Positions 27,201 to 38,389 of a stretch of 64,000 bases of DNA are shown here, piece after piece. Source of the DNA: Corallium rubrum (lineage: Eukaryota; Cnidaria; Anthozoa; Scleralcyonacea; Coralliidae). Where the stretch lies: positions 27,975,262 to 28,039,261 of the forward strand of contig OZ035998.1 in NCBI GenBank assembly GCA_964035015.1, read 5' to 3'. Each line of letters opens with the position of its first letter. Position 1 is the stretch's first letter. The notes beneath the pieces were generated by a model. The model was not told the origin of the DNA and did no database searches. It worked only from the letters and a program-made list of their open reading frames with translations. The position numbers and the translations under genes are program-made.

Positions 27201-28615
27201 GTCTTTGGACGGTCACGTTCTGCCATTTGAACTTGTAGGTACCCACTTTGAAGATCCAAAGTACAAAAGTACTTCGAGCCACTTAATGCTTGCAAGATCT
27301 CAGTCACTCGGGGGATTGGGTATGAATCCTTAATGGTTCTTGCGTTTAACTTCCGAAAATCCACACATAACCTGATACTGTTGTCTCGCTTGCGAACTAT
27401 CACCACCGGGGATGCATAAGGGCTCTTGGACTCTGTAATGACTTCTGCATCCAGCATATCCTGAATTGCTTGTCGAAATTCTTCCATCTGACCAGGGGCC
27501 ACACGTCGGTAGGTCTCCTTAAAGGGAACCCTGTCCGTGACGTTTATCTCATGCTCGACTTCGGTTGTGCGTCCAAGGTCGGTTGAGCTTGTAGCAAATA
27601 CATGGGACATCCTGTTAAGCAGACCAACAACCTTTTCTCTCTGTCCTTCATCAAGGGATGCTGACGATAAGTCAAAGAGATCTTTGGCCTTACAACCACC
27701 ATCGCTTCTTGGCATGGTGGAAGTGTCCATTATAGATGATGCATGGTGCACTGCAGCAATCTTTGTCCTTGGATGGATTGTCACTGGCTGGCTTGTCGTG
27801 TTGGTAATCTCTATGGGTACTTTACAGGTGCTGAGGCCTCTGTGCAGTGTAACCAGGCCAGGTGTAACTGTAAGAGCCCCAGTCTTTTCCATCTCACTGC
27901 TGGGTTCAATAATTGCCTTCAATGCCCCATCTGGAGGGGGTCTTGTAATTCCCCAAACAACCATTCGCTCATTAGCTCCGACCACAACTTTGCGATCAGT
28001 TAATTTCACATCAATTTTGCCACTCTCTTGCTTAGTGATAAAGCTCTCGCACATGTGAAGTGATTTATAGGCCCGGGCCCATGCTGAAGAGCACTTCGCC
28101 CTCTGAAGATAGTTCCTTCCATGGGTCTTGACACACTGTTCTCTGCATTGTTTTGCTACGTTGGTACCAATAATGACAGGAACACATTCATTGTAGGGGT
28201 TGTCTGGAACAACAAGGACCAAGGCAGGGTAATTGCCATCAATGCTAACTTCCTTAGAAGGGAACCCAACCATAACTTCAATATACCCAAGGAATGGCAC
28301 TTCTTTACCACCAGCACCCACAACTTTCATGAGGTTATTGAGGGGCTGTATTGGACATCCTTTCAAGTGTTTCTTGTAAAAGGAGTGAGACACAGATGAG
28401 ACTTGGCTACCAGTATCCAATAAAGCACAACATGGGTGACCATTAATGATAGCTGTACACTCATTTGAGTCTCCAATAAGGGATTTAAGCTTGGACATCG
28501 TGGGATTCTGGGGCCCTGAACAGTTGTTATTCACTGCCTCCGACTGGCCCTCGTCGAAGGCATCATCCCGTTTCCCGAGTCTGGGGTTCCTGTAGAAGAG
28601 GGTGTGTTTCGGCAA
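24242..28615 (-). CDS. Gypsy pol polyprotein (fossil element part, frame open)
   Basis: A single frame of 1457 codons. In order: aspartic protease (ALLDTGSQVSSVS), reverse transcriptase with YIDDVIVF, RNase H (HTDASGEGLGAALY), integrase zinc-binding HHCC region (HPGRDR...CDRC), and integrase core with VDFLSL, HSDQGADFE and HPQGNGQTERFN. The domain order with integrase last is that of Ty3/Gypsy. It copies the element RNA and inserts the DNA. Confidence 0.96.
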   Translation of the reverse strand: MPKHTLFYRNPRLGKRDDAFDEGQSEAVNNNCSGPQNPTMSKLKSLIGDSNECTAIINGHPCCALLDTGSQVSSVSHSFYKKHLKGCPIQPLNNLMKVVGAGGKEVPFLGYIEVMVGFPSKEVSIDGNYPALVLVVPDNPYNECVPVIIGTNVAKQCREQCVKTHGRNYLQRAKCSSAWARAYKSLHMCESFITKQESGKIDVKLTDRKVVVGANERMVVWGITRPPPDGALKAIIEPSSEMEKTGALTVTPGLVTLHRGLSTCKVPIEITNTTSQPVTIHPRTKIAAVHHASSIMDTSTMPRSDGGCKAKDLFDLSSASLDEGQREKVVGLLNRMSHVFATSSTDLGRTTEVEHEINVTDRVPFKETYRRVAPGQMEEFRQAIQDMLDAEVITESKSPYASPVVIVRKRDNSIRLCVDFRKLNARTIKDSYPIPRVTEILQALSGSKYFCTLDLQSGYLQVQMAERDRPKTAMTTPLGLYEFNRMPFGLTNAPATFQRLMEHCLKDLNFRKCVVYIDDVIVFASSFDEMLERLEEVLNRLSQFGLKLKPSKCKLFQSKVKCLGHIVSAGGIEPDSEKIASLQEWLLNPPKNGKQLQTFLGFTSYYRSFVYQFSKLSEPLRRLLAGEHGKGKKRPQKNPPFVWTMECQGAFETLITKLTSPPILGFPDFKLPFILHTDASGEGLGAALYQMQDNKARVIAYGSRALNSAERNYSAYRREFLALKWAMTEKFREYLYGMKCHVVTDSNPLTYLITSAKLSPTDQRWLTSLAPFNFTITYRRGKAHGDADGLSRIPREGSGPERSDVKSDYLAQFLNRLQPLESPTADLSEQAFQALCQSCNVQVPESDDDIWSPAVEVLGARPEAVVTDLGGPVLQRTSSMTNATINWPELQRRDPVVAEVLPFVQSATPPKSKELSLMCPEARRLAQEFNRLVIRDGILKRCRDEEGTQSFQLVLPAGSRQEALQGIHNELGHPGRDRTMELARARFFWPYMTRDVEHYIASCDRCIKRKTSSPAAAPMLSLETTEPLEVLAVDFLSLEEGKGGFSNILVITDSFTKFAWAYPTRNQKASTVAKILWEKIFMNYGFPHRIHSDQGADFESTLIRELCKLAGIVKSRTTPYHPQGNGQTERFNRTLLNMLGSLDKDQKSSWPDYVLQMVHAYNCMKHTSTKYSPYYLMFGRTPRLPIDINFGLVTKGQLPSSQSSYVDKLRTRLQYAYERTTQDVRSATTRNKKRYDLYVKDLRFQPGDRVLVRNLTVRGKHKLADRWEDQPHVVMKRMGELPVYKVRPEGGGRERVLHRNLLLPLTVVPVGSHPTEKETIEPGNFNPPRRRRKLPVLPDQARPHQMVTPPEDINEEPVFVISRPLNTGAEEFIPASPAELPHETVPVLTDKDTTPGPPLEEQDPPTLRRSTRNSCRPERLGYNSVWSQKAAVLLSLVNTTNREIVQTIFRKWLDDRV

Positions 28616-29795
28616 CCTTTTCTAATATGACCTACCTGGCCACAGCGATAGCAAGTAGGAATGTTGTAACTCTGTCGGGAGTTTCTTTCACCAAACTGAT
28701 CTTCGAGCTGTTGATCAGACCCCCTCGAGTATTGGGTCCCCTTGCTATTCTTTTCTTCTGTCATTACCCCTTTCAGTTCCTTGGCTAAGGTGGTGCACAT
28801 GTGGGATAACCATGCTGGTGGACCATTACCACCTGAGGCCTGGGTGGCTGGATTATCTGAGGGATCTCCCTGGGAGGTTTGAACAAAAGGAGAATCTTCG
28901 GAATTAGTCCCAGACATTTGATTTGAGCGTGCTAATCTTCTGGGGACTTGTGTTGGGAGTGCTTCTTTCTCACCATAACGTGCTGCCTCTATCAACTCAG
29001 CAAAAGTTTTGCAGTGATCTTTCTTATGACGGGCCTTATCTTTAATGTTTCCCTTCAAACCCTCCCAGAAAATAAGTCGAAGGTGGCGATCTAAAGCATC
29101 TTCATCAGGAAGAAGTTCAGCTCCTAGAACCTTGGCTCTGCGGATTTGGTTGTCGAGCCTTGAAGCAAAGGCAGACACTTCTTCTGTCTCCTTTTGGCGA
29201 AGCCATACGCTTTTGAGAGTAATTCATCGCCTACTAATGCTCCCCCATCACCATAGAACTTATCAAGTTGTGTTAGAATACACTCAGGCGAAACACCAGG
29301 CTCAAATCCCACAATCTTGTTCTTCGCTTCACCTTGAAGTGACTTTCGAATATGCTCGCTGATAATATCATTCGAATACAACCCTTCGCTCATCGCACTG
29401 CTAACTTCAAAGCGCCAGACACGGTAAGCAACTCCCTTTACACTCTTCTCCCCTTCAGTAAACCCATAAAATTGCGAAAATTGGGGACGGGAAAGGTATT
29501 GAAGCGTGGATGAACTCTTCTGTGCTTCACGTAACACAATTTTTTCATTACAAATGTCAGCAGAACAACTGTACTTTAGAAAAGATTCGATACTCACGAA
29601 TTCTGCCTTCCAGCTTTTCAGGTCGCTTTTAAACTCTTCATGATATGCTTCATTGAGTTGTTCCACAGTCATTTCGCCTCCTTTTGTTAGGATTCTTCTC
29701 ACACGATCTCTTTCAATTCGCACCTTCTCTGTGTCACTGAGCTCCATTTTCTTCGCTGAAATGTTGTGGTTTATATAGACTACAAATGCATACAA
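28531..29795 (-). pseudogene. Gypsy gag region (fossil element part)
   Basis: It encodes the capsid-type protein upstream of pol. Its end carries a CCHC zinc knuckle (CYRCGQVGHIRKGC), typical of nucleocapsid, and overlaps the start of pol. The region looks broken about once, unless the family uses more than one frame here. It is the RNA-packaging part of the element. Confidence 0.85.
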
Positions 29796-29833
29796 ATAGT
29801 CACCACGAGCAAATAGTTTCCTTGACCAGGTCC

Positions 29834-29850
29834 CCTATCGGGCTCCAAAA
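29834..29850 (-). other. Primer-binding site of the Gypsy element
   Basis: Directly inside the 5' LTR the minus strand reads TGGAGCCCGATAGGGG after a short TTT spacer. TGG at its start fits the CCA end of a tRNA primer; which tRNA was not determined. Confidence 0.6.
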
Positions 29851-30061
29851 TGTAGTAGGGGTATTTGTAAACACGTTTACTTCTTTTATTAAATCACAAC
29901 ACTTCGATACAAACACTTCGATACAAAGCACAGTTTTCACCTCAGGCCATGTTGTCTTATCTCACCCTCCGTATCCCCATAGGGGGGTACTCAATACCAA
30001 ATCAGAGTAACCCCCCTATAAGGAGGTACCTATTATTACAAAGTAAGAGGGGTACTCTGCG

Positions 30062-30064
<3 letters not shown>
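29851..30064 (-). repeat. 5' LTR of the Gypsy element
   Basis: 214 bp, matching the 3' LTR at all but one position seen. It carries the element promoter by analogy with the family. Confidence 0.96.
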
Positions 30065-30095
<31 letters not shown>

Positions 30096-30860
30096 TTGAT
30101 CTAAAAACGCCAAAATCGTTGAAACGAGTAAAATTATCATAAGCTTGCGCAAATGTGTGAGTTGAACCCGGAATGTAAACGACAAGCAAACAAATTTACC
30201 AAGATTAAATATATTGAACCCGCGTAAACTGATCTTAATCTGGGTCTAAAATTCCAAATCTCTGGATTTACGTTTGCCGAACGCATGCATGAACAAATTA
30301 CATATTAATTTGAGATAGCAATCGAAACAAAAATAAACCCAAACAATAACGCGCAAAGTAAACATAATTAAACCTCGGGAAAATAATCATAATGTTGATA
30401 AGGATGATATATGATTTGGCACGTCGCGTATAGCTCTTTGAAAACAAGATACAAGAAAAACACATTGTTTTCGCCATAGACTATGGAACAACAGTGGTCG
30501 ATTAAGCCATTCTAATGAATTGGTAATATTCAGCGTCAATAACGGTATGTTTTATTACATTTACTAACGTTTAGTTATAATTATATGCTTGTGTAGTACA
30601 GGACACATTCCCAATTGTCAACTGGCTTTGACTTTTACGTTTGTTTATGAGTACTTTTCATAAAGAGTCTATCACCGTGCAAAGAGCTGCAGAGTGGAAT
30701 TCAGAAATATCATGATCTTTTGTAAACACCATATTTTTAATTATCTTCGTGTGTTTTTGGTTGTAAAAGTTGCGAAAATCTTACGATTTAATGAAACATG
30801 ACACAATCGTTAAAATTTTGTGACACAATTAATGGGTTAACTGTTTTTAACTGTTTTAAT

Positions 30861-30863
<3 letters not shown>
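30065..30863. other. Non-coding flank
   Basis: CA and TA dinucleotides to about 30093, then AT-rich sequence with nothing recognised. Confidence 0.5.

Positions 30864-30927
<64 letters not shown>
30864..30927. repeat. (AT)n microsatellite
   Basis: About 32 AT units. Confidence 0.97.
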
Positions 30928-30928
<1 letters not shown>

Positions 30929-30993
30929 CGAATCATTGATTATTGTGACAAAAAACACACTATTATTGCTCTTGCATGGCTACTATTATCGCA

Positions 30994-31145
30994 GGGTTCT
31001 ACGGTTTTCCTCCCTCCGTAAAATCAACACTTAGGTCTTAGCTTATGTCGTGCACTTTAATCATGAGCCTCTGGCTCGGACGATTGGGCAACCACATCCT
31101 GTGTTTAACGACGTTAAATAAATCATTACTCATTACTCACTACTC
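30994..31145 (+). repeat. SINE tail fragment
   Basis: ACGGTTTTCCTCCCTCCGTAA matches, inverted, the SINE at 34935-35200. It ends with TTTAACGACGTTAAATAAAT and repeated CATTACTCATTACTCA, a typical retroposon tail. Confidence 0.6.
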
Positions 31146-31690
31146 ATTACTATTGCAGTCATTACGAGATCTCTGATTACAATTGCAATTCAGGCAATCC
31201 ATATTTAGAATTAAGAAATTATTTTGCAGCATCACTCTTTCCAGGCGGTATGTAATATTCTGGTTATAACATTTTACTCGTGTGGGTAGCACCATCCGTC
31301 GGAAAAACCGATCTTTTGTCATGATGTTGTGAATCCTTAAGTAACGTTTGCCTTATTGTCGTAATGCTTATTAAAACGAGAACTGTATATTCTCTGAGCG
31401 AACTTTAATTCATTGAATGCATGCCAAAATATTCGAACAGCAAACTATCAAAAATACAAAATGTAAATTACACGACAAGATGACTCGACAGTATGTGTTT
31501 TGACAGGGCATATATAGTTTGGAAAGATTAATAAAATTAAAAGAACATAAAAAAAAGACATTAATATCTTGAGTCTTCCTCGTGTTCCGTGTTGAACCAA
31601 CATGGTCCTTAAAAATAGCTGATCTTGGTCCTTAAAAATAGCTGAATGATTGCAGTTGTGAATCGAAAGGAACAAGAATCGTCGACATCG
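31146..31690. other. Non-coding, nothing recognised
   Basis: A short direct repeat (GGTCCTTAAAAATAGCTGA, twice near 31604-31646) is the only structure seen. Confidence 0.45.
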
Positions 31691-31696
31691 TGTAAC

Positions 31697-31802
31697 ACTG
31701 GACCAATGAGGGTGGGCCCTTACTGGACCTCTGAGGATAACAGTTTAGATATAACTGATAGAGTTATCCAGTATAAATAAAGTTAGTTTAGTTTTAGTTT
31801 AG
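31697..31802 (+). repeat. SINE tail fragment of the 45-kb family
   Basis: GGACCAATGAGGGTGGGCCC, then TTACTGGACCTCTGAGGA and ATAACTGATAGAGTTATCC match the inverse of 45065-45150. The tail ends in TTAGTTTTAGTTTAG repeats. Confidence 0.7.
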
Positions 31803-32097
31803 TATACTATAAATAACTTGATGTGTGTTCTCATTATAATCCTTAAAATTAAAGCTTTGCTAGAGGATTTTGTTGAATTGCGGAATTGACATCGAACTCC
31901 ACTATTAGCTGTTTTTCCACTTAATGCATCAGTGAATGAGTGAAACATGTGTGATGTCATCATGAATAAAATAGTTTGCTGCAATCGCGTTATTAAAATA
32001 GTCTGGCGTTAGGCAAAGCAAAATACAAAATATGCTATATGTATATGAATGATACATGAATTTGAAACATGAAATATATGAATTTAGATAAAAAAAT

Positions 32098-33130
32098 CTT
32101 ATATCATGCATGACAAGATTTAATACTGCATTCTGATTTGTTGAAAAGAATGCAACTCCAAAGAGTGCAAATTAATGTTACCATACATGCAAGTGTAACT
32201 GTAACTGTAACTGTAACTGTAACTGTAACTGTAACTGTAACTGTAACTGTAACTGTAACTGTAACTGTAACTGTAACTGTAACTGTAACTGTAACAGTAG
32301 CAAAAATCTAAAATAGCAGTCTATTTTGTCACGGACAAAATTTTATTTTCAAACAAATTGTGGTGCACTATGAATTGAGAAATTACAATTCAAATATTTT
32401 CAAATGAATACACAAATTACCCAGACTGATAAAGTTTGTTGTCAAGTAAAAGAATAAGACGTTTTTAAAAGTTGGTATATATGAGTATGAGCGTGCGAGA
32501 CTGCAAGTCTTATTTGCAACTCGCAAAGTAAAGTCATTGTGCAGTATATATGTTTGTGGTTCCTTCCAGTCGTTTAGAACATAAGCAGTAATGTTGGTTT
32601 GAAACTCGGCAAACGTCAAAGCGCCTATTAATAAGCTGTGATTTTATGTTGAGACGGTCCTCACCGTGCACAAACCCTTTTGGTTTTTGCTTATTATTAT
32701 TTAAAAAACACGGTTGAGCAACTGAAACTAAACGGTCCTATCATGGATCGACGACTCATTATACCAAAAATACATTGTCCTCGCCGTACACAAGTTTGCA
32801 TAAACCTGAACAAAAAATATAACAAAGACTTTTGCTGAGTTCCAAACCATTTTATTACTCTCAATATAGACTACACAACGATTTACACGTACTTTGAAAG
32901 AGCATTATAAGAAATCGTATATATATATATTTAAAGGAACAGAGACATTATAACTAGTCACAATATCGTAATTTTGTCATGAATATTATAAATAAGCAAT
33001 TATATGATTTTGCTTGTGCCGAACTGTCGTTTATAGCCGTGCATGTGAATCCTTAATTGCACTCGCTATCACACGATTACCTATACATGTATTGTAAAAC
33101 TAAAATGCGTCTTCGTTAATTGTCCATGAG
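32098..33130. repeat. Diverged relative of segment A
   Basis: TCATGCATGACAAGATTTAAT at 32104, AATTGTGGTGCACTATGAA near 32350 and AATTTTGTCATGAATATTAT near 32973 follow the order of segment A (8166 onwards). A TGTAAC hexamer array (32193-32295) has grown inside it. Old copy of the same interspersed family. Confidence 0.55.
32193..32295. repeat. (TGTAAC)n hexanucleotide array
   Basis: About 17 perfect copies. Confidence 0.97.
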
Positions 33131-34930
33131 AGATTCTTCCACAAGTTTGGCACTCAAAGCCATGTACATGCACTCCTCGTTGCCTCCTAACTGCCTCCTT
33201 GGCTTCCTTGATACTCAAATATCTTCGCATGAAGCATGGTCACAACTCACAAGTTTCTCGTCACGTTTCTCCCAACAGTCTACATGAATTTATGTCACAT
33301 TAAGAAATGCTCCTCTTTAGAAAGTCTTAATTTATAACACTTGCGCAAGTTTGATATTGAGTATGCCGCAAAGCCTAATTCTTTGCATGGTGGAAGAGTT
33401 CAAGTGCTTTGATGCATGTATCTTGTGTATGAAGTTCATGACTCACAATCATATAACAACTGCGTTCTGAGCGGTAGCGTTCGTTGATATGGGATGTTAG
33501 TACTAAGATCATGCTTTATTTACAATTAAGTCGGATCAATCTCGAATAGCCAGGATCCTATGCTGCACTTCATCTTAAACGATGAAATATGTAAAAATCA
33601 TGCTTCCTAAGTGACAAAGACTTCAGGAACCATATGGTTTACCTCCAAGCCCAAACGTTAACTTGACTCAATAGCGAGTTTACTACTGTGAGAAAACCCC
33701 GTTTGCTGGCAGTCAACTTATACTAGTGTGCTAGGTTAGCCTACGGTAAACTAGATTTCTGACTCGGGATAAGCTTCTTGACCAGTCTTCGCAGAAACAG
33801 GCTCTCAACTCCAAACGAGTACATGCATCTAATTAAAAAGAACTCGCAGTCCTTGTTTTTTTCACCGTGAGATTAATTAGATGCAAGACTCCCAGCTCGC
33901 TACAATTGAATTCTGTTTCAACGAGGACTGGAAAAGAGCCTTATTAAGACTAAATTTTTGTTGGGGCGAAACGACCCAGAAAATCACAAAAATACTGCAA
34001 CTCAATGAGTTTGACGACACTCAGGTATAAGTCAAAACAATATGCTGTGAAAGCGTATCACTTGCTAAAAATGTTCCAGTAAAAACAAACCACGCATGAT
34101 ACATATGCCAAAACGACAACCGAAATAAAAACTCCTATATCGTGTAAATAGACTCTAATCTTTCATACGCATGCGTTGTTGTGGTGGGACAACATCATCT
34201 TTTTACTCCAGCAACCCCAGAACATTTTACCCGTTAATGTAAGACGTCTCCTAAAGCCATAAGCAAAGGCTTAATAAATTGTTGAGTAATATTAACCCTT
34301 TCATGCACTCGCATTTTTGTTGTGAGACAACTTTCTCTTTTTTACTCTGTCTAACGACTAACACAAGACACTTTTTTTTTCGTCAATGGGAAAGCTATGC
34401 TGCAAAGGATTAAGTTGAAACATAAGTCTAATGCGTTAAAATCCAACAACTGCATAATTGTTTCAAAGCTCGTGAAACATGCGTTTTTGCAATTAAAATA
34501 TATATCATTAGATAGACAACTCACAGCTGGATAAATGCGCCTATACTTATGTAGGAAAGCAAATGACTGTAAAGATAGCTTACTGATATACTTATAACAG
34601 AAAATATAGATATACATACAAAAATTGTAGAAAGACAATTGACAGTGTATGTGATTATAAAGAAAACCATTTAAAAACTCCAACTTTACAACACATCCGA
34701 TGGTGTGCGCCATAGGACATATTTAATATTTTACAAATTGTGAGCAGACGGAATGTTTAATATTGTGCAAATCCAATTAGTTGCAGCAGGTGTCTTTTTC
34801 ATAGTTTAAGTGTGCTGACGGCAACCATGCAAGCAACTTGGAAGTTTAGTCTTGGATCATCTGTGTATAGCTCCCAAGCCAAAAAATAAATTAGTGTTTC
34901 TATTCGCACTTTTTCTAAACTTTTTGAGTA
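33131..34930. other. 1.8 kb with no recognised feature
   Basis: No exon-like frame, tandem array or inverted repeat is convincing. A frame of 120 codons on the minus strand at 34351-34713 has no family resemblance and is probably chance in AT-rich DNA. Confidence 0.4.
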
Positions 34931-34934
34931 AATT

Positions 34935-35200
34935 ATGTTTGATAGCGTGCTGTGAAACCTGACTATCACTATCAGCCGTTTAGGACTGGGGGCTAATTAA
35001 TCAATCCTTACTAGTTCAGACCACGGATCACAGCTAAGATTAATTTTACAGAGGGAGGAAAACCGGAGAACCAGGCGAAACACCCTCGAAATGAGTTCCA
35101 GGCGGTCAGTCGGTCACGTCCCCACCCAAGTACTAACTTTTTGGCGAGAGGCAGCGCGCTAACAGCACACGCCACCCGTGCTCCGACTGTTTGTGGCTAT
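34935..35200 (-). repeat. SINE with 5S- or tRNA-like head
   Basis: On the minus strand: GGGTGGCGTGTGCTGTTAGC, then GTTAGTACTTGGGTGGGGAC, which resembles the 5S rRNA internal promoter region (GTTAGTACTTGGATGGG), then GGTTTTCCTCCCTCTGTAAA. The tail family recurs at 30994-31145. Confidence 0.6.
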
Positions 35201-35734
35201 AGAAGTTAAAGTTGTGTTCTTGATCCTCTATAATTTTAGGGTTGTTTTTTATACTTGTACATGGCTATATTCTATTCATTGATTTCAATTCTAAACTGCC
35301 ACGACTTTAATACTGAGGAGGTTATATCCCAACTTCCGATGCAAATACCAATACCGGTATTCTGCACTTCCGCTTCCGATTCGTTGTCATATTAGAAGCT
35401 AATTCGAATGCGAATACTGAAACCGTGAAACACGGCGGGTATATAATATAAACCTCGAAGACGTTTTACATTTACAAGCATATGATGATGACACTATAGT
35501 CGAGGAAAAGCTTCTTCTCGCCCTAGAGCTAAGAAAATTAGAGCGACAAGATCCCATATTCGGTCTGCATCACCCCCATCAAACTGACTACCAAAATTCG
35601 GTCTACTTCGGCAGTGTTTACTTCCGAAATCCCGGTCGGCGTTAGACATATTGAATTAACGTATAGTGACGTCACAACTTTGCTATCCCGGAAGTTTTGA
35701 GATACCCCGGTAGTAATGTAATTGTGGGAAAATT
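35201..35734. other. Non-coding, nothing recognised
   Basis: No ORF or repeat match. Two similar short stretches (TTCGGTCTACTTCGGC, CTTCCGCTTCCGATTC) look like local drift. Confidence 0.4.
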
Positions 35735-36335
35735 GCGATAAATAATATACACTTAATGTCTGCTCCCGGGGGAAACAGTTAGTTTCGTTTTCCCAAGAGT
35801 CTTATTTCCCGAGACGAAGTCGAGGGAAACATCGAGACTCAAGGGAAAACAAAAACTAACTGTTTCCCGAGGGATCAGACATTAAGTGTTTTGTTATATA
35901 GCTTGAGTTTCGCTGAATAATTTCGACGTTTATCAAGGGAAAGTACACAAACGAAAAGACAAACTGAAAGACTTACCAACACATTTCGCCTGGCTCTGTA
36001 ATTTCACATCAAACAAACAAATATGAGTGTCAGGACAAAAGAACAGCAATACATTACAAAAGAACAGCAATACATTTCTCCAGTTAATCTTCACACATGC
36101 TTTGAAGACCTATAATATTCTTTTTTTCTTACCAAACAAGTTTTTGTTTATAGGAAACCGTGAAGAGTTCAAAGTTCTAGCGGGCAACAATTGAAAACTT
36201 ATTGACCGAGCAGGCAATAAGTTCTCAATTATTGCCCGCTCGGTAGACATTGAAATTTAGCTAAGGTCATGTGACCACAAACCAACCAATGACAGTCATC
36301 ATTGTATCCAGCGAAACTCTAGCTATATAACAATT
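35735..36335. mobile_element. Cluster of nested foldback elements
   Basis: A palindrome with arms CACTTAATGTCTG...GGAAACAGTTAGTTT spans about 35750-35893. Next, TTGTTATATAGCTTGAGTTTC at 35892 and GAAACTCTAGCTATATAACAA at about 36310-36333 form outer ends of a second element. Inside it CGGGCAACAATTGAAAACTT / AATTATTGCCCG (36180-36240) forms a third hairpin. No coding region. Confidence 0.7.
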
Positions 36336-37975
36336 CGTATTAAGTATGTATTTATAATAAAGATGCAAATGACCTTATGAGCGAAATGTCAGCAGGCAAA
36401 ACTCGTGGCGAGACGGTGATTCGGTCAATGCAAAATTTGCACAACTTAATTCAATCTGATTTTCTGCTATTTATAAAAAAGGGATGTCAGGTAAGTCACG
36501 ATTCATATAAACAACAATAATCAATATCACGATTCTCTCTCATCTGGAGTCCGTCTGCGCCGTTCGTGAGGAGTTCTGAGAACTCAATCTTTTATCTTGT
36601 CGTCATTATTCGATTTGTTTGTTAGTTTTTGCATCAAACAGTGAAAGTCGTTAAAGAAGACACGCGGACGTTTATCTTGACACGCTAATCCATTTTTAAA
36701 GTTCTAAGTTGTGACGTCACTGTACGTTAATTCAATATGATCTAACGCCAACCCCGAAATCCCATATACGCCGTCGTTAAATGATCTACTGCGCATGATA
36801 AGACCCGATTCAGTATTGGCACTCACATCAGAAGTCGAACTTATAATTTCCCTGGCGATTCAAAGCAACTCGAAAATAAGCAGTTACAATTCACATACTA
36901 ATTTCCTCCTTACACTAACCAGCTCTGTCGAACAATTTCATAATTTCTAAGATCTGCAATGCAAGTCTCGTGGTTTTCGCTGTTTGACTGGAACCTTAGT
37001 TTCACGATTTCACACTTGTTTCTCACTATAACTATACATTAAGTCCGAAAAGGTTAAAAATCGCACATTCTTCTTAGCAAGTTAGGTCTCACGAAAAATA
37101 TCCCTCCTCTATATCTCACCTGCCATTTCAAGTGGCCTACCCAGCAGGTATACAACGCAGTATGCTCGCGGTGGTATAATTTTCATATCATATTGTAGCA
37201 CAGCCAGTATACAGTTTGTGCTTTACATCGAAAGGTTGTTTTTTTTCATATTTTCTATACTATATTTAGCTTGTATGTTTTCTATAGCTATCGCACGAAA
37301 CCATCTTTTTATATTATTTGTTAATGTTATTCTGACATGTGTAATTAATGTGCATAAAGCATTGTTTACTTACTTGTCTCACTATATATGTTTGCATATT
37401 TCTCACTGTCTAACTTTCCAGAGGAAAAAATTGGATCTCGCGGCTATTTTTTGGTTGTAATAGGTAATTGACAGTTATAGTTGGTGTAATTTCTAAAAGT
37501 AAACTTATGTAAATTCGCTGTGGAAAACACTGATATAATAGGAAAATGTAGCAGAATTATTAAAAACACAAGCGATGAACCGAAATATCGCGGGGAAAAG
37601 CATCTTGCGATACGTGCGACCTGACGGTCGACATAGACTTTTGCAAGTAAAAGAATGGTTTCACTTCAACATCTGATTTACTTTTTCGTAAATAATAAAT
37701 TCAAACAACAATTATCCCGAGAAAAGTAAATTTTTTCACAAATTGTAAAACTTGCCTATTAATTCTTTAAAGGTTTTCATGGCGGTAATTGTATAATTAG
37801 AAATGGGTTTTTGGATACACCGCATTTAATATTATTCATTTGCTGAACTTTTGAGTTATTGACTCAGGCCTTCATGATGAAGATAATAGACAGACTCAGA
37901 TCATGAGACAACAGCACGTTAACATATGGCTCCGATGAAGGTTTGAGTCAACAGCTCAACCAAAACCTCCAAAAA
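36336..37975. other. 1.6 kb with no recognised gene
   Basis: AT-rich. GGTTTTCATGGCGGTAATTG near 37772 resembles the arm of the hairpin in HECT intron 2 (6065). Nothing else stands out. Confidence 0.4.
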
Positions 37976-37977
37976 TA

Positions 37978-38126
37978 TACAATTATTGGATGAGGTTGAG
38001 CATGATATCAAGAATTATCAAGGCCGAGGTTTGTGTTATCTGCGGAAGCCGAAGGCTGAGGTGGATAACACAAACAGAGGCCTTAATAATTCTTGATATC
38101 ATGCGATAACCGAATTCAATAATTGT
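37978..38126. repeat. 149-bp foldback
   Basis: AATTATTGGATGAGGTTGAG...CATGATATCAAGAATTAT pairs with ATAATTCTTGATATCATGCG...AATAATT. The centre is GAAGCCGAAGGCTGAGG. It may be one end of a larger decayed element reaching to about 38530, where CAAGAATTATCTGTAGG forms another hairpin. Confidence 0.75.
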
Positions 38127-38269
38127 TTTATTATACAATTATAAATGTAGAAGCCTTTAGAAAGTTTTTTACAAAGTTGGGTAAAAATAGTAAATATTCA
38201 TACCGTCTTCAGTTCGAGGTTCGCTAACTTTTTCGCTTTCAAATACAATTTTCTCTTTCAAACACTGCT

Positions 38270-38389
38270 TTAATCTCTAACAGCTGTATGTGTAGCTTGT
38301 TTTTTCTTGGTGGCTTCAGCGTCAACAAAACGTGGCAAATCCGCCGGATTAATCCACTTCTGATCTTCACTCCTAAGGACGGCCGCCAT
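38270..38389 (-). CDS. 39-codon frame starting MAAVLRSEDQKW, likely remnant first exon of a transposon gene
   Basis: ATGGCGGCC context, then 39 codons with PADLPRFVDAEATKKKQATH before a stop. The wording (acidic/aromatic start, then xxTKKxT) is reminiscent of the N-terminal region of DUF3504-type proteins of animals, but the resemblance is too short to prove. It sits between two foldbacks, so a deleted DNA element is likely. Confidence 0.35.
   Translation of the reverse strand: MAAVLRSEDQKWINPADLPRFVDAEATKKKQATHTAVRD

Larger units (their letters stand above)
23948..30064 (-). mobile_element. Ty3/Gypsy LTR retrotransposon, young, nearly whole
   Basis: 6,117 bp on the minus strand, bounded by 214-bp LTRs of the TG...CA form that differ at one position that I can see, so the insertion is recent. 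Parts in order: 5' LTR, primer-binding site, gag, pol with protease, reverse transcriptase, RNase H and integrase, polypurine tract, 3' LTR. There is no envelope gene. Pol is one long open frame; the gag region shows about one break. It sits in CA-rich microsatellite; the flanks fit a CACA duplication but cannot be told from the repeat itself. Confidence 0.96.

Noticed and set aside
24300-28399. Several plus-strand frames of 80-170 codons
   Set aside because: All are antisense shadows of the Gypsy pol frame.
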